Shown here: positions 35,930 to 45,409 of the stretch, piece after piece
How the letters are laid out: every line of letters starts with the position of its first letter
Numbering within the stretch: the first letter of the stretch is position 1
Source of the DNA: Leptospira limi
GTDB taxonomy: Bacteria; Spirochaetota; Leptospiria; Leptospirales; Leptospiraceae
DNA length: 64,000 nt
Assembly: GCF_026151395.1 (NCBI RefSeq)
Contig: NZ_JAMQPV010000001.1
Location: 186,001 to 250,000 of the forward strand
Direction of reading: 5' to 3'
Translations under genes and position numbers: made by a program
Notes under the pieces: model-generated
Database searches by the model: none
What the model was told of the DNA's origin: nothing
What the model saw: the letters and a program-made list of their open reading frames with translations, nothing else

Positions 35930-36880
35930 TTATCTCTTTGGAACTTTTGGAGATGAGAAAGGACCACCACTTGCATTGGATTTTTTTGACTCTTGTATTT
36001 TTTTCTTACGGTAAACCAGGTCACCTTCCACTAATCCTGATAATATGGAAGTATTCTGGTCATCAGAATTTCCAATGGTAACATTCGTTTCTTGCAATGA
36101 ATCCTCTATTTTGAGTAAGATCATTCCATTTTTTTTATTTCTTTTCACATAATCATTTGGAATTAACAATACATCTTTTTCTTCGGAAATTATAAAATCG
36201 ACAGTAATCGACATACCACTTCGTAGAAATTCTGGAATCGAAAACAATTCCAAATCAACATTGTACATCGTAACATTATTTTCAATCACTGCTTCGTAAC
36301 CAATGTGTTTTACTCTAGCACGAACGGGTTCATTGGAAAATGAATCTACTACTATATTGGCAATTCGCCCAATCTTTATTTTTGATAAATCGGTTTCGTC
36401 TACTTTTGCTTGGACCATTAAATTATCAGACAAAACAAATAAAATATCCTGTTGTGTCACTGTTTGCCCAGTGCTTATATTGGAAGCAATCACCAAACCT
36501 CGTAATGGTGAAATTACTGGAGTTGGTTTGTAAAAATCTTCCCATTTTTTCAATTCATCATTGCCTTTAGCTCTAGCTGCGTCCAATAATGCGGCTCTTT
36601 CGGTTGAGCTCATCCAGACTAGGATTTTTCCTTTTCCTACATGTTCTCCTTCCTCTGCAAGTATGGATTCAATCCTTCCTGCAATGGGGGGTTTGACTTC
36701 TAATCGATTTTTAGGAATTGCAGTACCTGTTGCTCGAACAGTAACAATCAAATCACCTCGAGTCACACTTGTGGATTCAATTTTGAATTCTTGTTTTGAT
36801 TTAACAGTTCCAAATGTGAAATACAATACCGCGAATACAATTAAAACAAAAAGTGAAACATAAAGTTTAATTTTCATCAA
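35930..36880 (-). CDS. macA: HlyD/MacA-type periplasmic adaptor
   Basis: This 316-residue protein has an N-terminal signal or anchor helix (about 4-24), a lipoyl-like motif (R-G-D-L-I-V-T-V-R-A-T-G and later S-P-L-R-G-L-V), a very short hairpin (about 85-110), and beta-barrel and membrane-proximal domains. It bridges MacB to the TolC channel. The hairpin seems shorter than in MacA of enteric bacteria, which may affect how it meets the outer-membrane component. It overlaps the TolC-like gene by 14 bp. Confidence 0.86.
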   Translation of the reverse strand: MMKIKLYVSLFVLIVFAVLYFTFGTVKSKQEFKIESTSVTRGDLIVTVRATGTAIPKNRLEVKPPIAGRIESILAEEGEHVGKGKILVWMSSTERAALLDAARAKGNDELKKWEDFYKPTPVISPLRGLVIASNISTGQTVTQQDILFVLSDNLMVQAKVDETDLSKIKIGRIANIVVDSFSNEPVRARVKHIGYEAVIENNVTMYNVDLELFSIPEFLRSGMSITVDFIISEEKDVLLIPNDYVKRNKKNGMILLKIEDSLQETNVTIGNSDDQNTSILSGLVEGDLVYRKKKIQESKKSNASGGPFSSPKVPKR

Positions 36881-38222
36881 AACACTTTCCTAAATTACGT
36901 AGATATGTTGCTTCTGCTAGCCCAAGATCTCTTTTACCGATTAACAAATTTTTTTCCCGATTGATTAGATCATTCTCTATGATATCCCAATTTTCAAAAC
37001 TGATCAGTCCATTGGAATATTGTGCCCTTGCGATTGTTGCCCTTGTATCGGAAGCCTTATAAAATTCGGTTAATACTAATAATTGCTCCGAAGCATTTAT
37101 AAAATTTAGATACGATTGTTCTAATGAAAAGGTGAGTAAATTCTTTTTTGAATCTCTCGTGTGAATTGACTTTTCATATTCAGATTTTGCAATTTTTACA
37201 TTATAATAGTCCCTACCACCATTAAACAATGGATAGGTCAAGTTGATTCCAAAACTATAATTTCTTGGTTTTGGTAACCAAACATCATCTTGTCTTGTCA
37301 CTGTTGCACTGAGATTGAGGTCTGGATAAAAACCGGCTTCCGCGATACCAATATTTGCTTGGGCAGCTCGCACTTTTGATTGTTCCGCCATAATAGAAGG
37401 ATGGGCATCAAGTAAACTCGACTTCTCTTTTTCGGAAATTTTAATTTCGACAATAGGCTCTGATACTAGAGGTACGTCCAAGGATACTTCAACTGGCGTC
37501 GCAATGATTCGTTCGATTTCTTTCCAATTGGTCTGAAATAGTCTTTCTGCAAAAGAAACCTCGTATTCCGATTGTTTTACAAATGATTCGCTCAATAAAA
37601 AACTACCTTTGTGTTCCCTACCAACTTCATATCGAAGTTTAACCAAGTCTCGATTTTTAATGCGTCTCTCTTTGATTTTTAAAGATAATTGGTAAAGTTC
37701 TTTTGCATACAATGTTTGTGAATAAGCGGACTTTAACTCAAAACAAATTTTCAATCTCGAGTCATTTAATGTTTGTTTGGCTGCTTGTAATAATGCTTCT
37801 GTTTTTTCAATTCCACTTTTATCACGAAATCCTGAAAAAAGGTTTTGGTTTGTGCTAAGCCCAACAGAATATCGATTGACCGCAGTAGGCCTAGATTCAC
37901 CTGTATTTGTTTGTTGGGTTTGTGTGTTACTATTATTCACTCCACCACTGATCAAAGGGTCATTGACGGTTCCAGATCCGCTAAAGTTAGCTGATGATTG
38001 CCTTGCAGAAGCCAAAACGTTGACAGTTGGTAAATACCCTGCATAACTTTTTTCATTTTCATAAAAAGCTTTTTCATAATCTGCTTTTACCGATAGATAA
38101 TCGGGATTAAACTGCACTGCTTTTTGCCAAAGATCTTTTAATTGGATCGGTTTTGTCACCTGCGCTGAGATTTCAAAACTGAAGACCAAACCAAAAGATA
38201 AATAGTAACAAACAAACTTCAC
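36867..38222 (-). CDS. TolC-family outer-membrane efflux protein
   Basis: This 451-residue protein has a signal peptide (about 1-20, ending S-A-Q-V). It contains two outer-membrane efflux repeats with the alternating long helices of TolC. P-T-V-N-V-L-A-S-A-R-Q-S and the later P-D-L-N-L-S-A-T-V-T-R-Q are the beta-strand parts. It has an N-rich, low-complexity insert at about 85-110. It forms the outer channel of the pump encoded by the next two genes. It is the first gene of the operon, and its start is 60-90 bp from the convergently facing intergenic end. Confidence 0.88.
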   Translation of the reverse strand: MKFVCYYLSFGLVFSFEISAQVTKPIQLKDLWQKAVQFNPDYLSVKADYEKAFYENEKSYAGYLPTVNVLASARQSSANFSGSGTVNDPLISGGVNNSNTQTQQTNTGESRPTAVNRYSVGLSTNQNLFSGFRDKSGIEKTEALLQAAKQTLNDSRLKICFELKSAYSQTLYAKELYQLSLKIKERRIKNRDLVKLRYEVGREHKGSFLLSESFVKQSEYEVSFAERLFQTNWKEIERIIATPVEVSLDVPLVSEPIVEIKISEKEKSSLLDAHPSIMAEQSKVRAAQANIGIAEAGFYPDLNLSATVTRQDDVWLPKPRNYSFGINLTYPLFNGGRDYYNVKIAKSEYEKSIHTRDSKKNLLTFSLEQSYLNFINASEQLLVLTEFYKASDTRATIARAQYSNGLISFENWDIIENDLINREKNLLIGKRDLGLAEATYLRNLGKCFDEN

Positions 38223-38307
38223 TATATACTAAACCCATCTATAATGGAAAAAGTTCCCATCAGTATGAAAAAAACTACGGTGGAATGGATTTTTTTAACA
38301 ATTTGAA

Positions 38308-39234
38308 CTACCAACTGCCGGAACTTCCACCGCCACCAAAACTCCCACCTCCTCCACTAAACCCACCGGAACTTCCCCCACTTGACCATCCACTACTCCT
38401 ACCACCTCGAGAACCACTTGCGAAACTACTGTTTCGCATTCGTTTTCTTCCATGTGGTGTCAAAAGGTGATAAAGTTTATAAAGTCCTACTCCTATTGCA
38501 TATGTAAGGAATACAATTGCTCCGATATTTGCTCCATGAATTGCAGTTGGAAATATGCTCCAAAAAGGAAACAAAAAGAAATAAATGAACCAACCAACAT
38601 AAGGAGCGTTCGCTGCAAAGTAAGTAAAAACTCCAAGAATACTTACTACAAAAATGGATATGAAAATTTTTAATCCAATTGGCATCTCAGGACCTTCAGG
38701 AGCTATTTCACCCAAAAAGGAAAGTGGTCCAAGATGAGAAAAGTCTTCCTTTTCAGGTATGGTGTATTCTCCTTCAATTGATTTCAAGATAGCATTTACT
38801 CCATTTTGTATCCCAATATCATATTCTCCTTTTTTGAAAGAAGGTTTGATTTCATTCTCTATGATGTGATGGCACAAAACATCCGTTAAAACACCTTCTA
38901 ATCCATAACCAACTTCGATCCTTAGTTTTCTATCTTCAAGGGCAACAAATAGCAACACTCCATTATCCTTTCCTTTTTGTCCAAGTTTCCAAGTTTCGGC
39001 AACTTTCAGAGAGTATTCTTCCAAATTTTCTCCTTCTAACGAGGGTGTAACGAACACAACTATTTGATTGGATGTCTTTTTTTCATGATCGCTTAATTGT
39101 TTTTCTATTGCTGCAATATATTCAGAATGGAGTGTCCAAGTTTCATCCATGACTCTAGATTTTAACCTAGGGACATCCTTTGAAAAAAGAAAGATAGGCA
39201 GAACCAAAAGGAAAAAAACCAATAACTTTTGCAT
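38308..39234 (-). CDS. TPM-domain (YgcG-like) membrane protein
   Basis: The 308-residue protein has a signal peptide (about 1-18), a TPM domain (about 25-150, with N-Q-I-V-V-F-V-T-P-S-L-E-G, N-G-V-L-L-F-V-A and R-K-L-R-I-E-V-G-Y-G-L-E-G), then three to four membrane helices (about 178-270). A Gly/Ser-rich tail ending in S-S-G-S-W is the typical low-complexity end of this family. TPM proteins are linked to membrane protein quality control, including PSII repair in plants, but the bacterial role is unclear. It is a single gene downstream of the SulP transporter. Confidence 0.85.
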   Translation of the reverse strand: MQKLLVFFLLVLPIFLFSKDVPRLKSRVMDETWTLHSEYIAAIEKQLSDHEKKTSNQIVVFVTPSLEGENLEEYSLKVAETWKLGQKGKDNGVLLFVALEDRKLRIEVGYGLEGVLTDVLCHHIIENEIKPSFKKGEYDIGIQNGVNAILKSIEGEYTIPEKEDFSHLGPLSFLGEIAPEGPEMPIGLKIFISIFVVSILGVFTYFAANAPYVGWFIYFFLFPFWSIFPTAIHGANIGAIVFLTYAIGVGLYKLYHLLTPHGRKRMRNSSFASGSRGGRSSGWSSGGSSGGFSGGGGSFGGGGSSGSW

Positions 39235-39279
39235 AAAAGGAGATTGGTTTAGGAAAAAAAAGTTACAAGAATTTTTTTA

Positions 39280-40887
39280 CTACTTATGAATACGTGTGGC
39301 ACCATAATATGCCGAGATTGGTTTTAAATCTTCAAATCCAATCAAATTAACTTGCCCACCACGTTCTTCATAATCACGTTTAAAACTCTGTAAAAATTCA
39401 ATTGCTGAAAAACCAATCATCTTTACATTTTCATCAAATTTTACATCGATCCTTTCCCCAAATGATATTTTCCGAAGTAGTAGTTTTAAGGAAATCATAT
39501 TGGAAAACAAAAGTGCATGTTTAACATATAAAGTGTGTATCTTATTATTTGATTCGATTTTAATGTTAGCAATGAAAATATAACGAAATTTGACTCCAAA
39601 GTACATTTGGATTAAAATTGCAGTAATGATCCCGCATAACACACCAACTAACAGGTCTTCTACGATTGTGATCACAACGGTTACCAAAAATATGACAATT
39701 TGGTCCCAACCTTTTTTATAAGTTTCTTTAAAAACATTTGGTGATGCCAGTTTTAACCCAACCATAATTAAAATACCAGCAAGTGATGCTAATGGGATTC
39801 TATGAATGAGACCAGGAAGGAGGAGTATAAATAATAATAAAAACAAACCATGAAAAAAATTGGACCATCTTGTTTTGGCTCCATTTTCAATATTTGCAGA
39901 AGATCTTACCACTTCAGCGATAATGGGTAATCCACCAATCCATCCTAAAAAAAAGTTTCCAATCCCTTTTGCGACAAGTTCTTGGTCCATATTCGATTTT
40001 CTACGGTAAGGATCCGTATTATCAACTGCAGTTGCTGTGAGTAATGATTCTATACTTGCAACCAATGCGATTGTCACGACCATAATCCAAAAGTTTCCAT
40101 CTTTCCAATGAGAAAAGTTTGGATAACTGAAACTTTCATAAATATGATTTGGCAAATTCACTAATTTTTCAGGACCAATGTTGTATGTTTGATTTAATAA
40201 CGTATAAGAATGTTCATCTGCCAATCCAAAAACAAAACCCAAAATAATTCCAACTAACACTGCTACCAGAGGTGCAGGTAGTTTTTTAAAATGAGGGTTT
40301 TGTATTTTTGTAAGCAATGATATAATCACAATCGCAGAAATACCAATCATAGCTACTTCAGGATTCAAATGCACAAAACTTGGAGGGATCTCCAAAAGAA
40401 GTCCTAAAATAGTATTGGCATTTGGCGAAATTCCAAGAGCCACATAAAACTGTTTTGATATGATGATAATTCCAATCGCCGCCATCATTCCATGTACAAC
40501 GGAAATCGGGAAATAGATTGTAAGATTTCCCGCCTTTAAGATTCCCAAAAGTACCTGAATCAATCCTGCAAGTACTATGGCTGCCAAAGTGATCTCAAAT
40601 CCTAATTTGGCATCTCCACCACCCATAACAAAAATCGAATTTAATACAACTGCAATGAGTCCAGCAGCAGGTCCATTGATTGTCAGATGAGATCCACTCA
40701 TAAAAGAAACAAAGAGACCTCCTGCAATTCCAGAAAAAATTCCAGCCATAGGTGGTGCACCAGAGGCGAGTGAAATTCCTAAACAAAGTGGGAGTGCAAT
40801 GAGAAACACAACAAAACCGGACACAATATCGGATCGCCAGTTTTCTTTAAGTCCAGGTAACCAATCTTTTGGTTTATCTATGCTCAT
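39280..40887 (-). CDS. SulP-family anion transporter with STAS-like tail
   Basis: I chose the ATG at 40887, because the longer frame overlaps the AraC gene and starts within it. The 535-residue protein has the SulP membrane core (about 25-410) with P-L-C-L-G-I-S-L-A-S-G-A-P and the G-P-A-A-G-L loop, followed by a short C-terminal STAS-like domain (about 430-520). The family includes sulfate, bicarbonate (BicA) and other anion carriers. Adjacency to an SbtA-like transporter makes bicarbonate a plausible but unproven substrate. The stop of the 7TM-AraC gene is 10 bp upstream, so the two may be co-transcribed. Confidence 0.86.
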   Translation of the reverse strand: MSIDKPKDWLPGLKENWRSDIVSGFVVFLIALPLCLGISLASGAPPMAGIFSGIAGGLFVSFMSGSHLTINGPAAGLIAVVLNSIFVMGGGDAKLGFEITLAAIVLAGLIQVLLGILKAGNLTIYFPISVVHGMMAAIGIIIISKQFYVALGISPNANTILGLLLEIPPSFVHLNPEVAMIGISAIVIISLLTKIQNPHFKKLPAPLVAVLVGIILGFVFGLADEHSYTLLNQTYNIGPEKLVNLPNHIYESFSYPNFSHWKDGNFWIMVVTIALVASIESLLTATAVDNTDPYRRKSNMDQELVAKGIGNFFLGWIGGLPIIAEVVRSSANIENGAKTRWSNFFHGLFLLLFILLLPGLIHRIPLASLAGILIMVGLKLASPNVFKETYKKGWDQIVIFLVTVVITIVEDLLVGVLCGIITAILIQMYFGVKFRYIFIANIKIESNNKIHTLYVKHALLFSNMISLKLLLRKISFGERIDVKFDENVKMIGFSAIEFLQSFKRDYEERGGQVNLIGFEDLKPISAYYGATRIHK

Positions 40888-40897
40888 TAGAGAGTTC

Positions 40898-42472
40898 CTA
40901 ATTAAGTTTATCTTTTTTATCATGAGACGAAGACTTTCTGAATTGATTAGGATTCACTCCGCATTGTTTTTTAAATTCTAAATAAAATGCGGATCTCGAA
41001 CCAAAACCAGATAGTTTTCCAACTGTAGCGACGTTTAATTCTGGTTTTTCGATTAATATTCTTTTTGCTTCTTTTATTTTGTATAAGTTTAATAGTGTAG
41101 GAAAATTAAATTGATACTCAATATTAATCAACTCGCTTAATTGGTGATAGGTTAGACCCAAACGTCCCGCTATCATCTCCTCATTGCAGTCAATATCCAG
41201 AAAAATTTTGTCTGATTCTAATAATGATTCTAATTTTGTTTTATACTCTCTCGTATCAATTTTATTCGTGAATGTTCGAAATCTTGTTTTTGTCTTATCT
41301 CGTTTTTCATAATTTCTTAAAAATAAGAAACTACCAGCTGTCAAAAAAGGAAGGTAAAACACAGCAGCATAAATGAAAAAAGCTTGGTAAGGATAAAAAT
41401 CAAAATGGAATAAAGTTTTTAGAAACAATAAAAACAAAAAGAATGCCCAACCTAAAAAATAACTTTTTTCTTCATTAATTTGGTTTGTGAAGAGCATAAT
41501 ATGGGTGTTACGTAAAAAATAAGCTGCGGACCCAAAGATTGTGAGTAGGATAAAAATTCTATACTCATACATTCTTGGGAAAATGGGAACAAGAAGATAT
41601 AAAATTCCAGAGATGGCAAACAACCAAAATAAAATTGGATGTTTTAAACTTTCGTTTGTAAATTTAACAAAACTATAAAGATATAAAAAGAATACAAAAT
41701 GATTAATTGATAACAGTAAGTAATATGAGTGTGTGAATAGGTTGTTTCCATTCCCTAAAACGGTAGATAACTCCTTTCCATGGACAGAATAAACTAAAAA
41801 GAAAAATAATAAAAAATGAAAGAGAATCATTAGATATATTTTTTCTTTTGATTTGATGAATTCAGAAATTGCCCAACCACTGGAAACAATCCCTACCATC
41901 AAAAAAAACAAAAAAGTTAAAAATCGAAAGAGTACAATGAAACGATAACTCGTATTGGATACCGTTCGAATGGGGAAATTTAGATTCTCATTTGAGACAA
42001 GGAAAAGATAAAAATCACGTGTTTCCCCTGGTTCTAAGGAAACATTAAAATTTGGGAAGGGTGACAATAGTCCATGCCAATTTTCCCAAACATATCCATT
42101 GTATGTATCGGAAAATTCTCCTTTTTGGTTTTCCGAACAGATTTCAGCAGAGGGAATGTTGATCCATTGGATGAGAACGCTGAAATCGGAAACCATATCT
42201 GTTACATTTTTCAATTGAAAATGGAACCATTGGCCATGTAGCGCACGTTTGCTTCTTAAAGAATCCTCAGTTTCATTCTGTATCCAAAACATTTGTTTCA
42301 AAGTTTGGATTGAGCTTTTGGTGCATATAGTAGGCAAATCACCTTTGACTGGCGCCAAAAATTCTACCGAATGGCTGATATTTGTTCCGTAAAACGCTTC
42401 TGGTTTCCATAAACATCCATCCGTTCCTAGTAGAATGACTAAGGAGAAGTAAACACGGAAGAGAATGCGCAT
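40898..42472 (-). CDS. 7TM receptor fused to AraC-type DNA-binding domain
   Basis: The start at 42472 gives a signal peptide with a Cys at about residue 20. An extracellular 7TMR-DISM-type domain (about 25-170) is followed by about seven transmembrane helices (about 180-390) and a C-terminal AraC helix-turn-helix (about 430-520) with L-G-L-T-Y-H-Q-L-S-E-L-I and G-F-G-S-R-S-A-F-Y-L-E-F-K. It is therefore a membrane-bound transcription factor. It is divergent from the SbtA-like transporter (about 140 bp) and lies upstream of SulP, which suggests that it controls both. Confidence 0.85.
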   Translation of the reverse strand: MRILFRVYFSLVILLGTDGCLWKPEAFYGTNISHSVEFLAPVKGDLPTICTKSSIQTLKQMFWIQNETEDSLRSKRALHGQWFHFQLKNVTDMVSDFSVLIQWINIPSAEICSENQKGEFSDTYNGYVWENWHGLLSPFPNFNVSLEPGETRDFYLFLVSNENLNFPIRTVSNTSYRFIVLFRFLTFLFFLMVGIVSSGWAISEFIKSKEKIYLMILFHFLLFFFLVYSVHGKELSTVLGNGNNLFTHSYYLLLSINHFVFFLYLYSFVKFTNESLKHPILFWLFAISGILYLLVPIFPRMYEYRIFILLTIFGSAAYFLRNTHIMLFTNQINEEKSYFLGWAFFLFLLFLKTLFHFDFYPYQAFFIYAAVFYLPFLTAGSFLFLRNYEKRDKTKTRFRTFTNKIDTREYKTKLESLLESDKIFLDIDCNEEMIAGRLGLTYHQLSELINIEYQFNFPTLLNLYKIKEAKRILIEKPELNVATVGKLSGFGSRSAFYLEFKKQCGVNPNQFRKSSSHDKKDKLN

Positions 42473-42615
42473 GGATTTCACCAATGTGCAAATAAATCAT
42501 AAGCAAGAAAGCGAATTCAATGTTGATGAATTTCAAATCGAAAGTATTTTTTGTCCAGTTTTATGATTTTGGACAAATTAGGAGTCTTAAATCATGGAGA
42601 AAAAGAGGGACAAAA

Positions 42616-43590
42616 ATGGATTTGCACAATGCTCTGAATAATATTTTAAACCCACCTGTACTATTTTTCTTTTTAGGAATGGGTGTTGTATTTTTTAAAT
42701 CGGATCTCCGCATAACAGAAGGAGTATCAAAATTTCTTTCTTTGTACTTATTGTTCTCCATTGGTTTTAAAGGTGGGCACGAATTATTTAAATCGCCATT
42801 CGCTCAAGAACATTTGCTCACATTGATTGCATGTATGTTTATGGCATGTTTTGTTCCTGTGTATTCTTACTTCATCTTTCGATTGAAGTTAGACCATGCT
42901 AATTCTGCTGCCCTTGCCGGAAGTTTTGGATCTATTAGTGCGGTAACGTTTGTAACAGCAGGTGCATTTTTACACAGTTACGGATTTGAATACCAAGGTT
43001 TCATCGTTGCTGGAATGGCACTTATGGAATCACCTGCCATTGTTATCGCTGTCATCATCGATCGCCTCGGTAAGAAAAAACAAAACGGAAATCCCTCTGA
43101 AAAAATCCAATGGAAACAATTGTTACATGAAGCTTTTTTTAGTTCATCAGTTTATATCTTAATTGGTGCTCTAATCGTAGGTTATCTGTCAGGTGAATCT
43201 GGATGGAATACTACAAAACCATTTACAGAAGATATCTTCAAAGGACTTCTTACATTTTTCCTTTTGGATAAAGGGATTGATGCCGCAAAACAAATGCGCG
43301 AGTTAAAAAAAGTTGGTTTTTTCTTAGTTGGATCAACACTCATCATTATGTTTATCAATGTAGTGATTGCGATCTTTTTGACAAAAATCATTCAGATGCC
43401 AGTTGGTGATGCATTAATGTTTGTTGTACTATGTGCATCTGCTTCGTATATTGCAGTTCCTGCCGCGATGAAAGATTCAATTCCGGAAGCAAGTCCAAGT
43501 ATTTACTTAACAGTTGCTTTATCGATTGTATTCCCAATCAATATCATCATCGGTATTCCAGTTTATTTCTACGTATTGAAAGGATTATAA
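42616..43590 (+). CDS. sbtA: SbtA-like sodium-dependent bicarbonate transporter
   Basis: The ATG at 42616 has a GAGGGA sequence upstream. The 324-residue protein has ten hydrophobic segments and the SbtA (DUF897) pattern: N-P-P-V-L-F-F-F-L-G-M-G at the start, S-I-G-F-K-G-G-H-E-L, A-A-L-A-G-S-F-G-S-I-S-A-V-T-F, and S-A-S-Y-I-A-V-P-A-A-M. In cyanobacteria SbtA imports bicarbonate with sodium and is controlled by the PII-like SbtB. No SbtB gene is adjacent. Together with SulP this suggests inorganic-carbon uptake in a heterotroph, perhaps for anaplerosis. Confidence 0.87.
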   Translation: MDLHNALNNILNPPVLFFFLGMGVVFFKSDLRITEGVSKFLSLYLLFSIGFKGGHELFKSPFAQEHLLTLIACMFMACFVPVYSYFIFRLKLDHANSAALAGSFGSISAVTFVTAGAFLHSYGFEYQGFIVAGMALMESPAIVIAVIIDRLGKKKQNGNPSEKIQWKQLLHEAFFSSSVYILIGALIVGYLSGESGWNTTKPFTEDIFKGLLTFFLLDKGIDAAKQMRELKKVGFFLVGSTLIIMFINVVIAIFLTKIIQMPVGDALMFVVLCASASYIAVPAAMKDSIPEASPSIYLTVALSIVFPINIIIGIPVYFYVLKGL

Positions 43591-43633
43591 GAAAGGACTA
43601 ATTTCACCTAACAATTCATTAGAAGAGATCAAT

Positions 43634-43813
43634 ATGTATGTACCCAAAAGAAGTGTTATCTTATTTTGATACATATTGGTTTTTTCTAGTGGTTCCCTTT
43701 TTTCAGAACTTGTAGAAAAAAAAGTTCCCGAAAACCAAAACTACTTACAGGCAAAAAACCAACTCGGACGAGAAGCCTACATGGTCTATGCCCAGATCAA
43801 CGTCGCATTTTAG
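43634..43813 (+). pseudogene. Decayed small exported ORF with an internal stop
   Basis: An ATG at 43634 behind an AGAAGAG sequence opens a signal-like frame (M-Y-V-P-K-R-S-V-I-L-F) interrupted by TGA at 43667. The same frame continues as I-L-V-F-S-S-G-S-L-F-S, then a polar, helix-like stretch ending V-Y-A-Q-I-N-V-A-F before TAG at 43811. If the TGA is read through this is a signal peptide plus about 40 residues. A TTG at 43676 could also start a short protein. It may be a remnant or a chance frame. Confidence 0.25.
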
Positions 43814-43873
43814 GAAAAACGTTCGATTTTTCGCTGGATTATCATACCGTGGAAGCAAAACTGAGATTCGTCC

Positions 43874-44497
43874 ATGTTGGAAGCCCACCACAAACAAAGA
43901 AGGATTCGCAATAGCCTCTCCAGGGAGGAAATTAGAGATGTATCCCTCCTCATTTTAAAAGAAGAGGGGCTTGATGGGTTATCCATGCGTAAAATTGCGA
44001 ACAGGCTCGGTTGTAGCGTTGCAAGCCCCTATTCATATTACGAAAGCCAAATTGATCTTGTCCAAGATTTGATCCGAACGGGAGAGGATGAGCTCCTCTC
44101 GATGTTAAAAAAAGCAAGTGCTGATGTCAAAACGGGATCTGCCTTTGACCAATTGGCCGCGATTGCACGTGCCTATTTCCATTTTGCCAGTAACAACCGA
44201 GAACTTCACAAAGTAATGTTTGTTACCGACTATGGTGGAGTTCATAGAAAGGCATTCCCTCAACTTCCAAAAAGTTATCGGTTTTTTTTAGAAACAGTTA
44301 GAATTGGTTTTGATTCTGGCGAAATTCCATACCCTAAAAACGAATACCCTGCCATTGCAAGGTTGATGTGGAGTTGGATGTATGGAGTGATTGTTTTGGA
44401 TATGACAGGTATGCTCCGAAAAAGAAAAGGAGCAGGAAATCCGATCGAAGAAGGAATTTCCTACTTTCAGAAACTGCTTAGCAAAAAACCAACCTAG
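43874..44497 (+). CDS. TetR/AcrR regulator with WHG-type ligand domain
   Basis: The 207-residue protein has a TetR helix-turn-helix (about 15-60): I-R-D-V-S-L-L-I-L-K-E-E-G-L-D-G-L-S-M-R-K-I-A, then V-A-S-P-Y-S-Y-Y-E-S-Q-I-D-L. The C-terminal part (about 85-200) resembles the WHG-type TetR ligand domain, with a F-H-F-A-S-N-N-R-E-L-H-K-V-M-F segment. A strong signature for any specific ligand is lacking. The convergent acyltransferase overlaps its 3' end by 4 bp. Confidence 0.86.
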   Translation: MLEAHHKQRRIRNSLSREEIRDVSLLILKEEGLDGLSMRKIANRLGCSVASPYSYYESQIDLVQDLIRTGEDELLSMLKKASADVKTGSAFDQLAAIARAYFHFASNNRELHKVMFVTDYGGVHRKAFPQLPKSYRFFLETVRIGFDSGEIPYPKNEYPAIARLMWSWMYGVIVLDMTGMLRKRKGAGNPIEEGISYFQKLLSKKPT

Positions 44498-45255
44498 CTA
44501 ATGCTAGGTGATACTTCCATCCCTTCTTCATCAGTGTCCAAACCATTATGGGTGACTTCTGTTTGAACGACTGGATTTTTTCCAACTTGGTTGAGTCTGA
44601 TCAGTTCCGATTTGATAAATGCCATTGTTTCATTACTATCATTCACTTGCCAGACAGGATTTCCAACAGTTAACCGAATTGGTTTGTTTAAATTGTATGC
44701 ATCTAAATACAAAGGAACAATTGGCAAATTGTAACGTTTACTCAGTACCACCATACCTGGAAATAATTTTCGAGATTTACGAAACCCTCGGTACCAAGAC
44801 CCTTCCGGAAAAATTCCAATTCCCAAATTCCCTTTTTTAATCCTTCTTTGGAAATCTTTGATTGTCACTGGGTCTGATTCATTTCGGTTTAAGGGAATTA
44901 AGTCGATTGATTTAACAATCCCTTTGACAATTTGTTCTTTTCGTTTGAGCCATTTTGACTTTCTGCCTTTATTGCCCATTCCTGAATCATAACTTGTTAA
45001 CGCAGTTGTATAAATTCCATATCGTTTAAGAACTCCACGAATAACAAATGCATCGTAAGGCATTGTGATGATTTTTAAAAATTTATTTCGTGGTTTGATA
45101 TGATTTGAAATCAGTATCATAGATTTACCATTTAACTGACGTAAAATGAAGTCGTTCTGAATTTCTACTTTTTTGTTTCCGTATTTTAATCTCATGGGTT
45201 TCACCACAATCCACATCAATACAAAACCAATAGACCTTCCGACATAATAAAACAT
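44494..45255 (-). CDS. PlsC-type acyltransferase-like protein with altered HX4D
   Basis: This 253-residue protein has an N-terminal hydrophobic helix and the acyltransferase fold. Motif III is F149-P-E-G-S. The catalytic motif is N51-H52-I-K-P-R-N57, so the usual Asp of H-X4-D is Asn. The later V-P-L-Y-L-D strand (motif IV) is present. PlsC-type enzymes acylate lysophosphatidate in the inner membrane. The Asp-to-Asn change may weaken or abolish the charge relay, so the gene may act on another acceptor or be inactive. It is transcribed divergently from the cobalamin riboswitch. Confidence 0.72.
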   Translation of the reverse strand: MFYYVGRSIGFVLMWIVVKPMRLKYGNKKVEIQNDFILRQLNGKSMILISNHIKPRNKFLKIITMPYDAFVIRGVLKRYGIYTTALTSYDSGMGNKGRKSKWLKRKEQIVKGIVKSIDLIPLNRNESDPVTIKDFQRRIKKGNLGIGIFPEGSWYRGFRKSRKLFPGMVVLSKRYNLPIVPLYLDAYNLNKPIRLTVGNPVWQVNDSNETMAFIKSELIRLNQVGKNPVVQTEVTHNGLDTDEEGMEVSPSIS

Positions 45256-45409
45256 ATCTTTTCCTCTTAATTGGTATGTGTCTAAAATTCCAATTTGGTT
45301 GCAAAAGAATCACAAAATCTTTGGCTACAATTTGAATACATTTCAGTTTCAATTTGTACGAAATATGTTAGTAGAAATCCTGGATTTAAAAATTTGACAA
45401 TCCATAGCT

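Noticed and set aside
38308..38400. Gly/Ser-rich repeats at the 3' end of the TPM gene as a DNA repeat element
   Set aside because: They encode the usual low-complexity tail of TPM/YgcG proteins and are not an independent repeat.
45256..45409. Region between the acyltransferase start and the riboswitch
   Set aside because: It probably holds promoters for both directions, but no convincing -35/-10 pair or repeat could be fixed.
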